Shown here piece after piece: positions 7,587-16,594 of a stretch of 64,000 nt of DNA. Position 1 is the stretch's first letter. Each line of letters opens with the position of its first letter. The stretch is taken from assembly GCF_000252855.1 (NCBI RefSeq), contig NC_017045.1, positions 682,001-746,000 of the forward strand. Reading direction: 5' to 3'. This stretch comes from Riemerella anatipestifer ATCC 11845 = DSM 15868 (GTDB lineage Bacteria > Bacteroidota > Bacteroidia > Flavobacteriales > Weeksellaceae). Made by a program: the position numbers and the translations under genes. The notes beneath the pieces were generated by a model. It was not told the origin of the DNA. It saw only the letters and a list, made by a program, of their open reading frames with translations, and did not search any database.

Positions 7587-7629
7587 CAGTTTATTTTTGA
7601 TGTAGTAAAAGTAATTATTTTTAATGAAA

Positions 7630-7663
7630 TAAAAAAACGTCCCTCCTAAAGCGAGGAGAGACG
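7630..7663 (-). terminator. Terminator of the OmpA-like lipoprotein gene
   Basis: On the minus strand CGTCTCTCCT pairs with AGGAGGGACG (one G-U) and is followed by TTTTTTT. Confidence 0.85.
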
Positions 7664-7686
7664 CAGATTATGTACTTGTACTTTTC

Positions 7687-8334
7687 TTATTTTGTGAATC
7701 TTACAGACATCTTTCTGTCCGAAGCTCTTTCCTCATCAGAGGCATCTGCTGCTACTTTAGCAAATTTACTTCCGTACCCTTCTGCTGATACTACTTGAGC
7801 TCCCACACCTGCTTTTTCTAACTGAGCCTTAATAAATTCTGCTCTAGCTTGAGATATTTTAACATTAGTTTCCTCGCTACCTGTTTTATCTGTATAACCT
7901 CCAATTTTAATTTTAGCGTCTGGGTACGCCTTTAATATTTTTGCTAAGTTATCTATTTGCTCTGCACCAGACTCTAACTGATTGGTAGAACCCATTTTAA
8001 AGTTAACATGGTCAAAATCATACCAAACATTCTTAAGAACATCATCTGAAGAAGATGCATACTTCCCCGACTTAAGGAAAGATAACATCGTATCTTCCAT
8101 TCCACCTTTATATCCTTTTAGCGTAACACCTTCCAAGTCTATAGTTACTTCTTCTTTAACTCCTGAAGCATGATGACCTTCCGCGTGAGCAGAATGCCCA
8201 TTACCTTGTGCATCATCTGTATATCTTTCTACTCCTTCTTCTAGTTTAAGAATATTCTTATTGCCTCCTGGCTGAATCTTCTTACAAGATACCATAAACG
8301 AAATAGCAGCTACTGCAAAAATATATTTTTTCAT
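7687..8334 (-). CDS. OmpA-family lipoprotein
   Basis: 215 residues. The N-terminus MKKYIFAVAAISFMVSCKK has a lipobox ending at Cys17, so the protein is probably an outer-membrane lipoprotein. The C-terminal half is an OmpA-like peptidoglycan-binding domain: YDFDHVNF, then IGGYTDKTGSEETN, SQARAEFIKAQL, GYGS and the final DRKMSVRF. The middle contains a His-rich stretch (HSAHAEGHHASG). Likely role: anchoring the outer membrane to the cell wall. A TAACTTTG box (minus strand, 8352-8359) lies 17 bases upstream and a terminator follows, so it is a single-gene unit. Confidence 0.9.
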   Translation of the reverse strand: MKKYIFAVAAISFMVSCKKIQPGGNKNILKLEEGVERYTDDAQGNGHSAHAEGHHASGVKEEVTIDLEGVTLKGYKGGMEDTMLSFLKSGKYASSSDDVLKNVWYDFDHVNFKMGSTNQLESGAEQIDNLAKILKAYPDAKIKIGGYTDKTGSEETNVKISQARAEFIKAQLEKAGVGAQVVSAEGYGSKFAKVAADASDEERASDRKMSVRFTK

Positions 8335-8400
8335 TCTTTTAAATTTTGTCCCAAAGTTAATAAATCTCTTTTTAATAGCCTAAATATTTATTTTTAATTT

Positions 8401-9552
8401 TTATTTAGACCTCAAAATCACTTTACCTTTTATGGTTTGAGTAAAAATAAGATAGTTCTGCCCCCCATCTTTAAGTTTATATTTTTTCTTAATTTCCACT
8501 GGATTTAGCGGATAATTTTTTGAAACAAGGTTATACTGCTCTCCTTTTTTTATTTCCTTAGATGAAACCTCTTCTACCTCCAAAACTCGCCCTGGAAAAT
8601 CTAATATTTTTTCTTCCGAAGTATAGAGGTGTGTGTTAATATGTAGCTTATTCAGTTGATATTTTCTTGCAACACTCTTGAATGCTCCCGATTTAAGTAT
8701 AGCCCCATTAGGAATATACAGATATTTCTTCGCTTCAGAAAAATAGACTTGAGTATTCTCTTCATCTTTTATAATGAACGAAAAATCAGGTTCATTTGTT
8801 TCTAAATTAAAGCATCTGCAAAGTGGAAAAGTATTTTCTGCCACACTTCTGTCCATCAAAACTAAAACTTCTTTTACTTCATTTTTTACCGCTATAACAT
8901 CTATGGAAACGATATGAGACAAAACGGAAATCAAGTATTTAATATCAATAAGAGGAGAAAGTTTAACCAACACCTTTGGAGAAATCTCCAAAAGTTGATT
9001 TTTAATCTCTAAGATATTAGGCGATAAATCCTCTAAAAGAAATTTTTTATTTTTATTATTATCTCTTCTAGCAGGGTCTAAATAGACCAAGTCATACAGC
9101 TTTTGGTTATTTTCTAAAAAAGTTTCCAGATTTGTATTGATGAAATCAGCCTCTCTACCAAGTTCCGTCCAATTATGTTCAACTAATGATAAAAGAGAGC
9201 TATTTTGCTCCACAAGAGTTACTTTTTTAAAGTTTTGAGACAGAAAAAAAGCATCTATCCCGAAGCCACTAGTTAAATCCAAAAAGTTATTTCCACTAAA
9301 CCATTCTCCTTTAAAAGAAGCCGTAGATTGCGAAGAGGATTGTTCTAAATTAAGATGAGGAGGAAACAAAATACCACTTCTATCCAAAAAAGGGAATTTT
9401 TTACGAGCTATCCTACGCCCTTCTATCTGCTGAACTAAATCTTGATTATTAACTCCTTCAAAAATCGTTTTTTTTAAAAGAATTTTCATCACATCTTCTT
9501 CGAGGTGTGCTTCTATAAAATCTTTCACTTCCTTTCTCTGTAGACATTCCAT
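8401..9552 (-). CDS. THUMP-like domain SAM-dependent methyltransferase
   Basis: 383 residues. The central Rossmann part shows motif I FLDLTSGFGIDAFFLS (about 90-105), the strand-2 end LVEQNSSLL, and the catalytic-loop type LVYLDPARRD (about 155-164). The arrangement matches the bacterial proteins with a C-terminal THUMP-like domain, predicted to methylate a nucleic acid base. The target is unknown. The TACCTTTG box at 9574-9581 on the minus strand is its probable promoter. It is followed by the OmpA-like gene but separated from it by that gene's own promoter. Confidence 0.8.
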   Translation of the reverse strand: MECLQRKEVKDFIEAHLEEDVMKILLKKTIFEGVNNQDLVQQIEGRRIARKKFPFLDRSGILFPPHLNLEQSSSQSTASFKGEWFSGNNFLDLTSGFGIDAFFLSQNFKKVTLVEQNSSLLSLVEHNWTELGREADFINTNLETFLENNQKLYDLVYLDPARRDNNKNKKFLLEDLSPNILEIKNQLLEISPKVLVKLSPLIDIKYLISVLSHIVSIDVIAVKNEVKEVLVLMDRSVAENTFPLCRCFNLETNEPDFSFIIKDEENTQVYFSEAKKYLYIPNGAILKSGAFKSVARKYQLNKLHINTHLYTSEEKILDFPGRVLEVEEVSSKEIKKGEQYNLVSKNYPLNPVEIKKKYKLKDGGQNYLIFTQTIKGKVILRSK

Positions 9553-9635
9553 TCTGTTTTTAGTTTAGCTGCACAAAGGTAAAGTTTTATCACTAGTAAC
9601 AAAAACTAGAAATCAGATAAGAAATTATATAAAAA

Positions 9636-9667
9636 CCAAAAGTCTCCTTATAATAAACAAGGAGACT
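9636..9667 (-). terminator. Terminator of tRNA-Lys
   Basis: Minus strand: AGTCTCCTT pairs with AAGGAGACT, followed by TTTTGGTTTTT. It lies about 58 bases after the tRNA 3' end. Confidence 0.8.
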
Positions 9668-9724
9668 TCTGAACACCAAATCACAAAATATTAATATGAA
9701 AAAAATTTACTTTTCAGCAAATTG

Positions 9725-9797
9725 TGACTCGGCTGGGATTCGAACCCAGGACCCATACATTAAAAGTGTATTGCTCTACCAGCTGAGCTACCGAGTC
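9725..9797 (-). tRNA. tRNA-Lys (anticodon TTT)
   Basis: 73 nucleotides fold as a complete cloverleaf: acceptor stem GACTCGG/CCGAGTC, D-arm with AGCTCAGCTGGTAGAGC, anticodon loop CTTTTAA with TTT, T-arm GGGTTCGAATCCC, discriminator A. The CCA end is not encoded. A TATCTTTG box with a TTTG 18 bases upstream lies just before it. Confidence 0.97.
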
Positions 9798-9833
9798 ATT
9801 TGAGTTAGGATAATTCCGTCCTCAAAAGTGGTG

Positions 9834-9863
9834 CAAAGATACGGCTTTTTTTGTTTTCTCAAA
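9834..9863 (-). promoter_or_regulatory. Promoter of tRNA-Lys
   Basis: Minus strand: TTTG (9863-9860), 18 bases, TATCTTTG (9841-9834). This is close to the full Bacteroidota consensus; the spacing to the tRNA 5' end is about 36 bases. Confidence 0.7.
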
Positions 9864-9894
9864 ATTTTTCTGCAATTTTGTTTAAAAATAAATC

Positions 9895-10422
9895 ATGATT
9901 ATTTCTCTAATAGGCTACATGGGAAGCGGTAAATCACTAATTTCCAAAAAATTATCAGAAAAAATAAATTTTAATTTATTAGACCTAGATAAGGTAATTT
10001 CTGAGCAAGAAATGAGAGAAATCCCTCAAATTTTTAAAGAAAAGGGTGAAATTTATTTCAGAAAAAGAGAAAAAGAAATCTTAGAACACCTACTCAACAC
10101 TCAAAAATCCACTATCCTTAGTTTGGGAGGTGGCACACCTGTTTATTATAATAACATAGATGTCATTAACGCCCTTTCTGAAAGTATTTATCTAAGAACT
10201 TCTGTAAAAAATCTTCATAAAAGGTTAATAAAAGAAAAAAGCAGCCGACCACTTATCGCTCATATAAAAGACAATGACCAACTGCTAGAATTTATTGCAA
10301 AACACTTGTTTGAAAGACAAGCCTACTACTCAAAAGCAAAATATATTGTAGATACTGATGATAAATCTCCCGACGAAATCGCAGATGAAATTATTAGTCT
10401 TCTAAATCTTCAGCATCATTAA
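9895..10422 (+). CDS. aroK: Shikimate kinase
   Basis: 175 residues, the usual size. It phosphorylates shikimate at the 3-OH in the chorismate pathway. The P-loop GYMGSGKS lies at 7-14, the substrate-binding DLDKVI at 31-36, the second shikimate site YFRKRE at about 54-59 and LGGGTP at about 77-82; the lid has SSRPL. ATG start. The 3' end overlaps the convergent S4-domain gene by 29 bases. Other genes of the pathway in the window: the DAHP synthase at 33178 and aroC at 52125. Confidence 0.95.
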   Translation: MIISLIGYMGSGKSLISKKLSEKINFNLLDLDKVISEQEMREIPQIFKEKGEIYFRKREKEILEHLLNTQKSTILSLGGGTPVYYNNIDVINALSESIYLRTSVKNLHKRLIKEKSSRPLIAHIKDNDQLLEFIAKHLFERQAYYSKAKYIVDTDDKSPDEIADEIISLLNLQHH

Positions 10423-10828
10423 AAAACGAATCCCAATCGTCTTCATCAAAGAAAGTCTCATCGTCTGTGTTAATAAATTCGGTCATATCTCTACGGTCTT
10501 TCTTTGTAGGTCTTCCCTCTCCTTTTTGGCGATAGTAGTCCTGTGATAATTTTCGCATTTTTAGGATTTCGTATTGCTCTTTATCTGTCATATCTTTGAT
10601 ATGAAGTGGAACTAACTTAGCTCCTATCCTACTTTTAGGGATTTGAATTACCTTTATTTTATAATCAATTTGATTTTTTCTAATTTTAATTATATCGCCC
10701 TCCATCACTTCTCTAGAAGGCTTTGCAACTTGCTCTCCCACCGAAACTCTATTCTTTTTTATTTCTTCTGCCGCAATACTTCTTGTCTTAAAAAACCTCA
10801 CACTCCACAAAAATTTATCTATTCTCAT
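10394..10828 (-). CDS. S4-domain RNA-binding protein (Hsp15-like)
   Basis: 144 residues. The N-terminal S4 fold MRIDKFLWSVRFFKTRS with KKNRVSVGEQVAKPS matches the Hsp15 group, which in E. coli binds free 50S subunits carrying nascent chains. After about residue 100 the basic linker GRPTKKDRRD is followed by a strongly acidic tail rich in D, E and F (last 30 residues), which is typical of Bacteroidota homologues but absent from E. coli Hsp15. Convergent overlap of 29 bases with aroK. Confidence 0.85.
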   Translation of the reverse strand: MRIDKFLWSVRFFKTRSIAAEEIKKNRVSVGEQVAKPSREVMEGDIIKIRKNQIDYKIKVIQIPKSRIGAKLVPLHIKDMTDKEQYEILKMRKLSQDYYRQKGEGRPTKKDRRDMTEFINTDDETFFDEDDWDSFFNDAEDLED

Positions 10829-10908
10829 ATTTTATTTATATTTTTGTCGTTACTAAAAAATAAAATCGCAATTTAAGAAAATTGCTTATTAAGCAAAAAG
10901 ATATTCTA

Positions 10909-11628
10909 ATGAAAAAAAGCATTGCACTCAGCCTTTTGGCTATAGGACTTACCACTACCTCTTGCAAAAGAGATACTACCACTACTACCACTACAACAGT
11001 AGATATTAGTGTACAAAATGATTATGATGCACAAGCCATTCAGCAATTTTTAAAGGACAATTATTTTGATTCTAGAGGAAATATTGTGGCTTTCGACTCT
11101 AGTAGTACAACTGATGATAATGAAAAGCCTTTATCTGATTATAACCCTCAAACTTTAGAATCTGGAGTAGTATACATTGTAAGACCAAACGCACAACCTG
11201 ACAATGGCACCACTATAGGTGCTACGGACAACATAAACCTAATGCATAAGACAATGACCTATGTTGCTACTAAAGAAAATGAAAGTGTAAAACTCAGAAG
11301 TCCGTATACTTTTTATAACACTATTAGCGGTACAGGGACACCACAGGAAGATCCTTCTTTCTATTATGTTAAAAACTCGGTACTAACAAGTAGCGGAAAG
11401 ACTAGAAGCTACTACGAAATAGAAGGTTTCCAGGAGGCTTTGAAATATTTTAAAAGTTTTAATCAAGAAGCTGAAGTAGATTACAACTTACAAGGAGTAA
11501 TTATAGTGCCATCAAAAGCAGCTTTTGCTAGAGATGCTCATTTTAATTATGCTGGTTACTCTCTAAACGACAGAACTTTTGTATTCAACTTCCAAGTTTA
11601 TAAAACTTCTGCTAGAACTAGCGACTAA
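10909..11628 (+). CDS. Hypothetical lipoprotein
   Basis: 239 residues from the ATG at 10909; the frame is open up to a TTG at 10882, but the ATG gives a proper lipoprotein signal (MKKSIALSLLAIGLTTTSC, lipobox Cys at 19) followed by a Thr-rich linker. The remainder resembles the flavobacterial FKBP-type lipoproteins of the gliding cluster only loosely (QAIQQFLKDNYFDSRGN near 42-58, and a C-terminal segment with AFQVYK-like end). I do not recognise a defined domain with confidence. It ends at the terminator shared with recG. Confidence 0.6.
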   Translation: MKKSIALSLLAIGLTTTSCKRDTTTTTTTTVDISVQNDYDAQAIQQFLKDNYFDSRGNIVAFDSSSTTDDNEKPLSDYNPQTLESGVVYIVRPNAQPDNGTTIGATDNINLMHKTMTYVATKENESVKLRSPYTFYNTISGTGTPQEDPSFYYVKNSVLTSSGKTRSYYEIEGFQEALKYFKSFNQEAEVDYNLQGVIIVPSKAAFARDAHFNYAGYSLNDRTFVFNFQVYKTSARTSD

Positions 11629-11656
11629 TTTTAAAAGAAATAAAACATTTAATACT

Positions 11657-11695
11657 GGGGAAAAATCAACTGATTTTTCCCCATTTGTTTTTACC
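11657..11695 (+). terminator. Terminator between the lipoprotein gene and recG
   Basis: A 12-base arm GGGGAAAAATCA pairs perfectly with TGATTTTTCCCC, then ATTTGTTTTT. It serves the plus-strand lipoprotein gene, and the stop codon and last codons of recG on the other strand are inside the stem. Confidence 0.8.
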
Positions 11696-13756
11696 TTTAT
11701 ATTGCTTTATGTAGTAATTTCTTAATTGAGCGTGTGCTGGGTGAGTTAAATTAGGGTCGCTTTGAACCAATAGGGTTACTATTTTCTGTGCTACTTTAAT
11801 CACCGAAGCATCTTTAGTTAAATCCAACTTTTTAAAATCTACAATACCACTTTGCTGAGTTCCCAATATATCCCCAGGACCTCTAAGTTGCATATCTACC
11901 TCCGAGATTTTAAATCCATCATTAGTTTCGCACATCGTTTTAATTCGTTTTCTCCCTTCCGTGGATAGTTTATCCGAGGACATCAAAATACAATAGCTCT
12001 GCTCTGCCCCTCGTCCCACTCTACCTCTAAGTTGGTGCAACTGTGAAAGTCCAAACCTTTCGGCACTTTCTATTACCATTACCGAAGCATTGGGTACATT
12101 TACCCCCACTTCTATAACCGTAGTAGCTACCATAATTTGAGCCTTACCTGAAGCAAAATAATTCATTGCTTCATCTTTTTCGTGAGGTTTCATTTTGCCG
12201 TGTAGCATGGTAACTTCGTAATCTTTAAAATAGTCTAGCACTATTTCAAAGCCTTCCATCAAGTTTTTATAGTCTAAAGTTTCTGACTCTTCTATTAGTG
12301 GATACACAAAATAAATTTGCCTTCCTTTTTGGATTTCTTCCTTTGCAAACTGGTAAACCGAAAGTCTGTCCTTTTCTCTCCTATGAGCCGTAATGATAGG
12401 CTTTCTCCCCGTCGGCAACTCATCTATTACCGAAACATCTAAATCTGAATAAAAACTCATCGCTAAAGTTCTAGGAATGGGCGTTGCCGTCATAATTAAA
12501 ATATGCGGTGGAATTTTATTTTTAGACCAAAGTTTCGCTCTTTGTGCCACCCCAAAACGATGTTGCTCGTCTATAATGCCCAAGCCCAAATTTTTAAACT
12601 TAACCGCATCTTCTAATATGGCGTGAGTTCCTACCAAGATAGACAATCTCCCAGACTCTAATCCTTCGTGAATATCTTTTCGTTCCGATTTTTTTGTAGA
12701 ACCTGTTAAGAGCCTTATTTCGATGCCTGTTCCTTCCAAAAGTTGAACGATGCTATTATAATGTTGTTGAGCCAAAATTTCCGTGGGAGCCATAAGGCAC
12801 GCCTGCGTCCCATTATCCAACGCCAATAGCATTGAAAGCAACGCCACCATAGTTTTACCCGAACCTACATCGCCCTGCAAAAGCCTGTTCATTTGGATAG
12901 GCTTTTTCATATCATTTCTAATTTCTTTTAGAACTCGCTTTTGGGCGTTAGTGAGTTCAAAAGGTAATTTATTTTGATAAAAATTATTAAAATAATCTCC
13001 CACTAACGGAAAGGGAATTCCTACATTGGATACTTTTTGATATTGTTTTTTAAGACCATATCCTAGCTGAAAGAAAAAGGCTTCCTCAAATTTCAGGCGT
13101 TTATTAGCCTCATTTATCCAACTTATATTTTGAGGAAAATGGATATTTTGATAAGCTTCTCTTCTACCAATTAGTTTAAGCGAACTAAGGATATTACTCG
13201 GCAAATTTTCTTCTAAAAAGAACGAAGCCTGTTTAATAACCTCCCTGATAATAGTTTGGAAAAATTTATTATTAACCCCTCTTTTAATAAGCTTTTCACT
13301 CCCTGAATAGATGGGTAATAGAGTTTCAGACAGAGCTTTTTTTTCGTCCAGCTCTATCTCTGGATGAGGCATAGAAAAAACTCCATTAAACCAATTGACC
13401 TTACCAAAAATAAATACTTCTTTATTGATAGGCATCTGCTCCACCATCCATTTGGTATATCTAAACCAAACCAGTTCTATCACGCCTGTTTCATCGTAGA
13501 ATTTTGCAGACAATCGTTTTTGTCCCTTACCATAAACCACCTCCTGCAATTCTCTTATCTTACCCTTTAACTGCATCTCTACATCTGCATTTTTCTGCAA
13601 ATCTGCTACTCTATACAGTCGGCTTTTATCTAAATATCTTATTGGATAGAATGTAAGCAAATCTTCCACTGTACTTATTCCCAGCAGATTTTTGATGAGT
13701 TTTGCCCGCTCTGGACCTACTCCTTTAAGGTATTCTATGGAAGTTTCTAAAGTCAA
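11666..13756 (-). CDS. recG: ATP-dependent DNA helicase RecG
   Basis: 696 residues, full length. RecG remodels stalled forks and branched DNA. Seen: N-terminal wedge/OB region (IEYLKGVGPERAKLIKNLLG), Walker A LLQGDVGSGKTMVA at about 289-302, DEQH box (IIDEQHRFGV), TATPIPRTLAMS, helicase C part with TTVIEVGVNVPNA and the QLRGRVGRG motif VI, and the C-terminal RecG-specific segment DMQLRGPGDILGTQQSG. No ATG lies near the conserved N-terminus, so the start is the TTG at 13756. The gene's end lies within the terminator of the convergent lipoprotein gene. Confidence 0.95.
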   Translation of the reverse strand: MTLETSIEYLKGVGPERAKLIKNLLGISTVEDLLTFYPIRYLDKSRLYRVADLQKNADVEMQLKGKIRELQEVVYGKGQKRLSAKFYDETGVIELVWFRYTKWMVEQMPINKEVFIFGKVNWFNGVFSMPHPEIELDEKKALSETLLPIYSGSEKLIKRGVNNKFFQTIIREVIKQASFFLEENLPSNILSSLKLIGRREAYQNIHFPQNISWINEANKRLKFEEAFFFQLGYGLKKQYQKVSNVGIPFPLVGDYFNNFYQNKLPFELTNAQKRVLKEIRNDMKKPIQMNRLLQGDVGSGKTMVALLSMLLALDNGTQACLMAPTEILAQQHYNSIVQLLEGTGIEIRLLTGSTKKSERKDIHEGLESGRLSILVGTHAILEDAVKFKNLGLGIIDEQHRFGVAQRAKLWSKNKIPPHILIMTATPIPRTLAMSFYSDLDVSVIDELPTGRKPIITAHRREKDRLSVYQFAKEEIQKGRQIYFVYPLIEESETLDYKNLMEGFEIVLDYFKDYEVTMLHGKMKPHEKDEAMNYFASGKAQIMVATTVIEVGVNVPNASVMVIESAERFGLSQLHQLRGRVGRGAEQSYCILMSSDKLSTEGRKRIKTMCETNDGFKISEVDMQLRGPGDILGTQQSGIVDFKKLDLTKDASVIKVAQKIVTLLVQSDPNLTHPAHAQLRNYYIKQYKGKNKWGKIS

Positions 13757-13860
13757 TTATAAGAAAGCTATTAGACTGCTAAAATAGGGGTTTTGAAACT
13801 AATATGAAATTTCAACACTCAAAAACCTACAATAACCTCATCTCCGAAGGTAAAAATCCT

Positions 13861-13868
13861 TACTTTTG
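13861..13868 (+). promoter_or_regulatory. -7 promoter box, leaderless type
   Basis: TACTTTTG fits TAnnTTTG and ends five bases before the ATG at 13874, so the transcript is predicted to begin at or very near the start codon. Confidence 0.5.
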
Positions 13869-13873
13869 CCCTT

Positions 13874-14815
13874 ATGTTTTTAGAAATAAAGAATCTATCT
13901 TTTTCGTATCATTCGGAACGCTCTATTTTCACTAATTTCAATTGGAGTTTTGAGAAAGGGAAAATTATTGCCATAGCTGGAGAAAGCGGTTGCGGAAAAT
14001 CCACTCTCCTAAGCCTTATTTATGGTCTTATAGATTGGCAAGAAGGGCACATCTATTTTGAAGGCAAACCCTTATTTGGTCCAAAAGCCAACATTGTCCC
14101 TGGTGAAAAAGAAATGAAACTGGTAGCTCAAAACTACGATTTGATGCCCTACGGAACGGTGTATGATAATGTGGGTAAATTTATTTCTAACATCAATCTT
14201 GAAGAGAAAAAAAATAAAGTCAATCAACTTTTGGACATTGTGGGTCTTAGTAATGAAATAGATAAAAAGCCCAAATTCCTCAGTGGTGGACAGCAACAGA
14301 GAGTTGCCATTGCAAGAGCCCTCTCTCTATTACCGAAACTCTTGCTACTAGACGAACCTTTCAGTAATTTAGATGTCTCTAGAACAATAGATATTAGAAA
14401 AAAACTGTTTGATTATGTTAAAGAACAAAACATCACGCTTCTAATCTCTACCCACGATTTACAGGAGGTGATGCCTTGGTTAGATGAAATTTTAATTTTA
14501 AAAGATGGACAAATTGTTCAAAATGGCACACCACAAGAGCTATATAAAAAGCCTAGCAACAGCTATGTTGCCAAATTATTTGGAGAAGTAAATATCCTAA
14601 CCGAACAAGAAAAAGAAATTCTACAATGTTCTAAAAACTTCTATTATCCTAACGAAATCAAAGAATCCCCAAACGGAACATACACCGCCACAGTGCTAGA
14701 AAGCAGATTTTCTGGAGGATTCTATTGGAACAAAATTGATATTATGAATGTAGAACTCATTATGTACTCCGAAGAGGAATTAACTGCAAAAAAAATCAGT
14801 GTAAGCCTAGATTAA
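13874..14815 (+). CDS. ABC transporter ATP-binding protein
   Basis: 313 residues. Walker A GESGCGKST at 36-44, Q-loop LVAQNYDLMP, signature LSGGQQQRVAIARAL at about 136, Walker B LLLLDEPFSNLD and the switch His STHDLQE are all intact. After residue 230 comes a roughly 80-residue extension that looks like the regulatory/TOBE-type tail of PotA/CysA-like importers. No permease gene is adjacent, so the substrate is unknown. The ATG follows a TACTTTTG box by five bases, and a terminator overlaps the end. Confidence 0.85.
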   Translation: MFLEIKNLSFSYHSERSIFTNFNWSFEKGKIIAIAGESGCGKSTLLSLIYGLIDWQEGHIYFEGKPLFGPKANIVPGEKEMKLVAQNYDLMPYGTVYDNVGKFISNINLEEKKNKVNQLLDIVGLSNEIDKKPKFLSGGQQQRVAIARALSLLPKLLLLDEPFSNLDVSRTIDIRKKLFDYVKEQNITLLISTHDLQEVMPWLDEILILKDGQIVQNGTPQELYKKPSNSYVAKLFGEVNILTEQEKEILQCSKNFYYPNEIKESPNGTYTATVLESRFSGGFYWNKIDIMNVELIMYSEEELTAKKISVSLD

Positions 14816-14845
14816 TTTATCCTTTCTTACACTGTATTTTTTAAT
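14797..14845 (+). terminator. Terminator of the ABC ATPase gene
   Basis: CAGTGTAAG (14797-14805) pairs with CTTACACTG (14826-14834), followed by TATTTTTTAATT. The stem begins inside the last codons. Confidence 0.7.
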
Positions 14846-14856
14846 TATTTCTAAAT

Positions 14857-15195
14857 TTAAGCCTTTCTTACAAACTCTGACTTTAAGCCCATAGCTCCAA
14901 ATCCGTCTATTTTACAACTGATATTATGGTCGCTATCATAATTTAGTCTGATATTCTTCACTTTAGTCCCTGCCTTTACTGGTTTTGGCGCTCCTTTTAC
15001 TGGCAAATCTTTTATTACTACCACAGTATCACCATCTTGCAACTCATTACCATTAGAATCTAATATTTTCTCTCCATCAGAAACAGAAACCTCCGCAGGA
15101 TTCCACTCGTGAAAACATTGTGAACACACCATCAAATCATCTTGTGGATAAGTAAACTCTGAACCACATTTAGGACATAAAACTACTTCACTCAT
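14857..15195 (-). CDS. yjdM: PhnA/YjdM-family zinc-ribbon protein
   Basis: 112 residues. Four cysteines in CPKCGS (8-11) and CSQCFHEW (24-27) form a zinc ribbon, followed by the conserved DSNGNELQDGDTVVVIKDL and VKAGTKVKNIRL, then a C-terminal GAMGLKSEFVRK. This is the full YjdM pattern; the E. coli protein was once named PhnA but is not itself a phosphonate hydrolase, and its role is unknown. A TATCTTTG box (minus strand, 15217-15224) lies about 22 bases upstream. Single-gene unit. Confidence 0.9.
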   Translation of the reverse strand: MSEVVLCPKCGSEFTYPQDDLMVCSQCFHEWNPAEVSVSDGEKILDSNGNELQDGDTVVVIKDLPVKGAPKPVKAGTKVKNIRLNYDSDHNISCKIDGFGAMGLKSEFVRKA

Positions 15196-15260
15196 AACTC
15201 TTTGTTTATTTTACTGCAAAGATAATCATTTTTATCTGTTAGAAAGTTTAATTCCATTTA

Positions 15261-15297
15261 CAAAAAACAAAGAGAGACTTTTAATTAAGCCCCTCTT
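15261..15297 (-). terminator. Terminator of the alpha-oxoamine synthase gene
   Basis: Minus strand: AAGAGGGGCTT pairs with AAGTCTCTCTT (11 pairs with G-U) and is followed by TGTTTTTTG. Confidence 0.75.
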
Positions 15298-15322
15298 ATT
15301 AAATATCTATTCTCAATAAGTC

Positions 15323-16594
15323 TTATAGAGGTTTAAATGAAAAACCTTTTTCTTCCAAAAGTTGTTTTTCTTGCTCCTTGTAGTAACCTTTTACCAACTT
15401 ATCGTGTATCGCTTCAAACGCTGCAATAGTTTCGTTAATTTCAGCATCTGTATGAGAAGCCGTAGGGATAAGTCTTAGTAAAATCATTCCTTTAGGAATC
15501 ACAGGATAAACTACTACGGAAGTAAAGATACCATAATTCTCTCTTAAATCTTTTACCAATAGGGTAGCCTCCACAGGGCTTCCCTCTATAAATACAGGCG
15601 TTACACAAGTATTGGTATCTCCTAGATTAAAGCCTCTTTCTTTAAGACCGTTTTGTAATTTATTTACATTTTCCCAAAGTTTAGCTTTAATCTCTGGACG
15701 ACTTCTAAGTAGCTCCAATCTTTTCAAACCTCCTATAACCATAGGCATAGTAAGGGATTTTGCAAAAATTTGAGAACGCATATTGTACTTTAAATAACGG
15801 ATAATCTCCTTATCTCCTGCTACAAACGCTCCAAAACCTGCCATAGATTTTGCAAAAGTAGAGAAATAAACATCTATCTCATCTTGACACCCTTGCTCTT
15901 CTCCAGCTCCAGCTCCTGTTTTACCTAATGTACCAAAACCGTGAGCATCGTCCACCAACATTCTAAATTTATATTTCTTTTTAAGAGCGGCTATTTCTTT
16001 CAGTTTACCTTGCTGTCCTCTCATACCGAAAACACCTTCTGTAATCAGCAAAATACCGCCACCTGTTTCTTCTGCTACTTTTGTAGCTCTTTGTAGGTTT
16101 TTCTCTACACTTTCTATATCATTGTGGCGATAAGTAAATCTCTTACCCATATGAAGGCGAACTCCGTCTATAATACAAGCGTGAGAGTCTACATCGTAAA
16201 CAATAACATCATTTTTTGATACCAAAGCATCTATAATGGATACCATACCTTGATAGCCAAAGTTTAGCAAATAAGAAGCCTCTTTACCTACAAACTCTGC
16301 CAACTCTTGCTCCAACTGCTGGTGATAAGGCGTTTCGCCAGACATTGCTCTAGCTCCCATAGGGTAAAACATACCGTATTCCTCTGCTGCTTTGGCATCA
16401 GCTTCTTTTACTTCTGGGTGATTGCAAAGCCCTAAATAGTCGTTTGCACTCCAAAAAATAACTTCTTTACCCTGAAATTTCATTCTAGGACCTATAGGAC
16501 CTTCTAATTTTGGGAACACAAAATAGCCTTCTCCATAATCAGCAAACTGACCAAGTGGACCAGGATTTTGTTTTATTCTATCAAAAATATCCAT
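15323..16594 (-). CDS. Alpha-oxoamine synthase, PLP-dependent (serine palmitoyltransferase-like)
   Basis: 423 residues of the alpha-oxoamine synthase family, which joins an amino acid to an acyl thioester with loss of CO2. Visible: FWSANDYLGLCNHP (about 47-60), YLLNFGYQGM, DSHACIIDG with the ring-stacking His, LLITEGVFGM, VDDAHGFGTLG and the PLP-lysine region YFSTFAKSMAGFGA. Sphingolipids and sulfonolipids are typical of this phylum, so serine palmitoyltransferase or cysteate acyltransferase are the main candidates; glycine C-acetyltransferase is less likely because of the long, divergent C-terminal tail. Promoter box TAAATTTG lies at 16624-16631 on the minus strand. Confidence 0.8.
   Translation of the reverse strand: MDIFDRIKQNPGPLGQFADYGEGYFVFPKLEGPIGPRMKFQGKEVIFWSANDYLGLCNHPEVKEADAKAAEEYGMFYPMGARAMSGETPYHQQLEQELAEFVGKEASYLLNFGYQGMVSIIDALVSKNDVIVYDVDSHACIIDGVRLHMGKRFTYRHNDIESVEKNLQRATKVAEETGGGILLITEGVFGMRGQQGKLKEIAALKKKYKFRMLVDDAHGFGTLGKTGAGAGEEQGCQDEIDVYFSTFAKSMAGFGAFVAGDKEIIRYLKYNMRSQIFAKSLTMPMVIGGLKRLELLRSRPEIKAKLWENVNKLQNGLKERGFNLGDTNTCVTPVFIEGSPVEATLLVKDLRENYGIFTSVVVYPVIPKGMILLRLIPTASHTDAEINETIAAFEAIHDKLVKGYYKEQEKQLLEEKGFSFKPL

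Noticed and set aside
10394-10422. Convergent overlaps aroK/S4 gene (29 bases) and FUSC/phosphopantetheinyl transferase (28 bases) as annotation errors
   Set aside because: Both stop codons are clear in each pair and the C-termini look normal; short tail overlaps are common in compact genomes.
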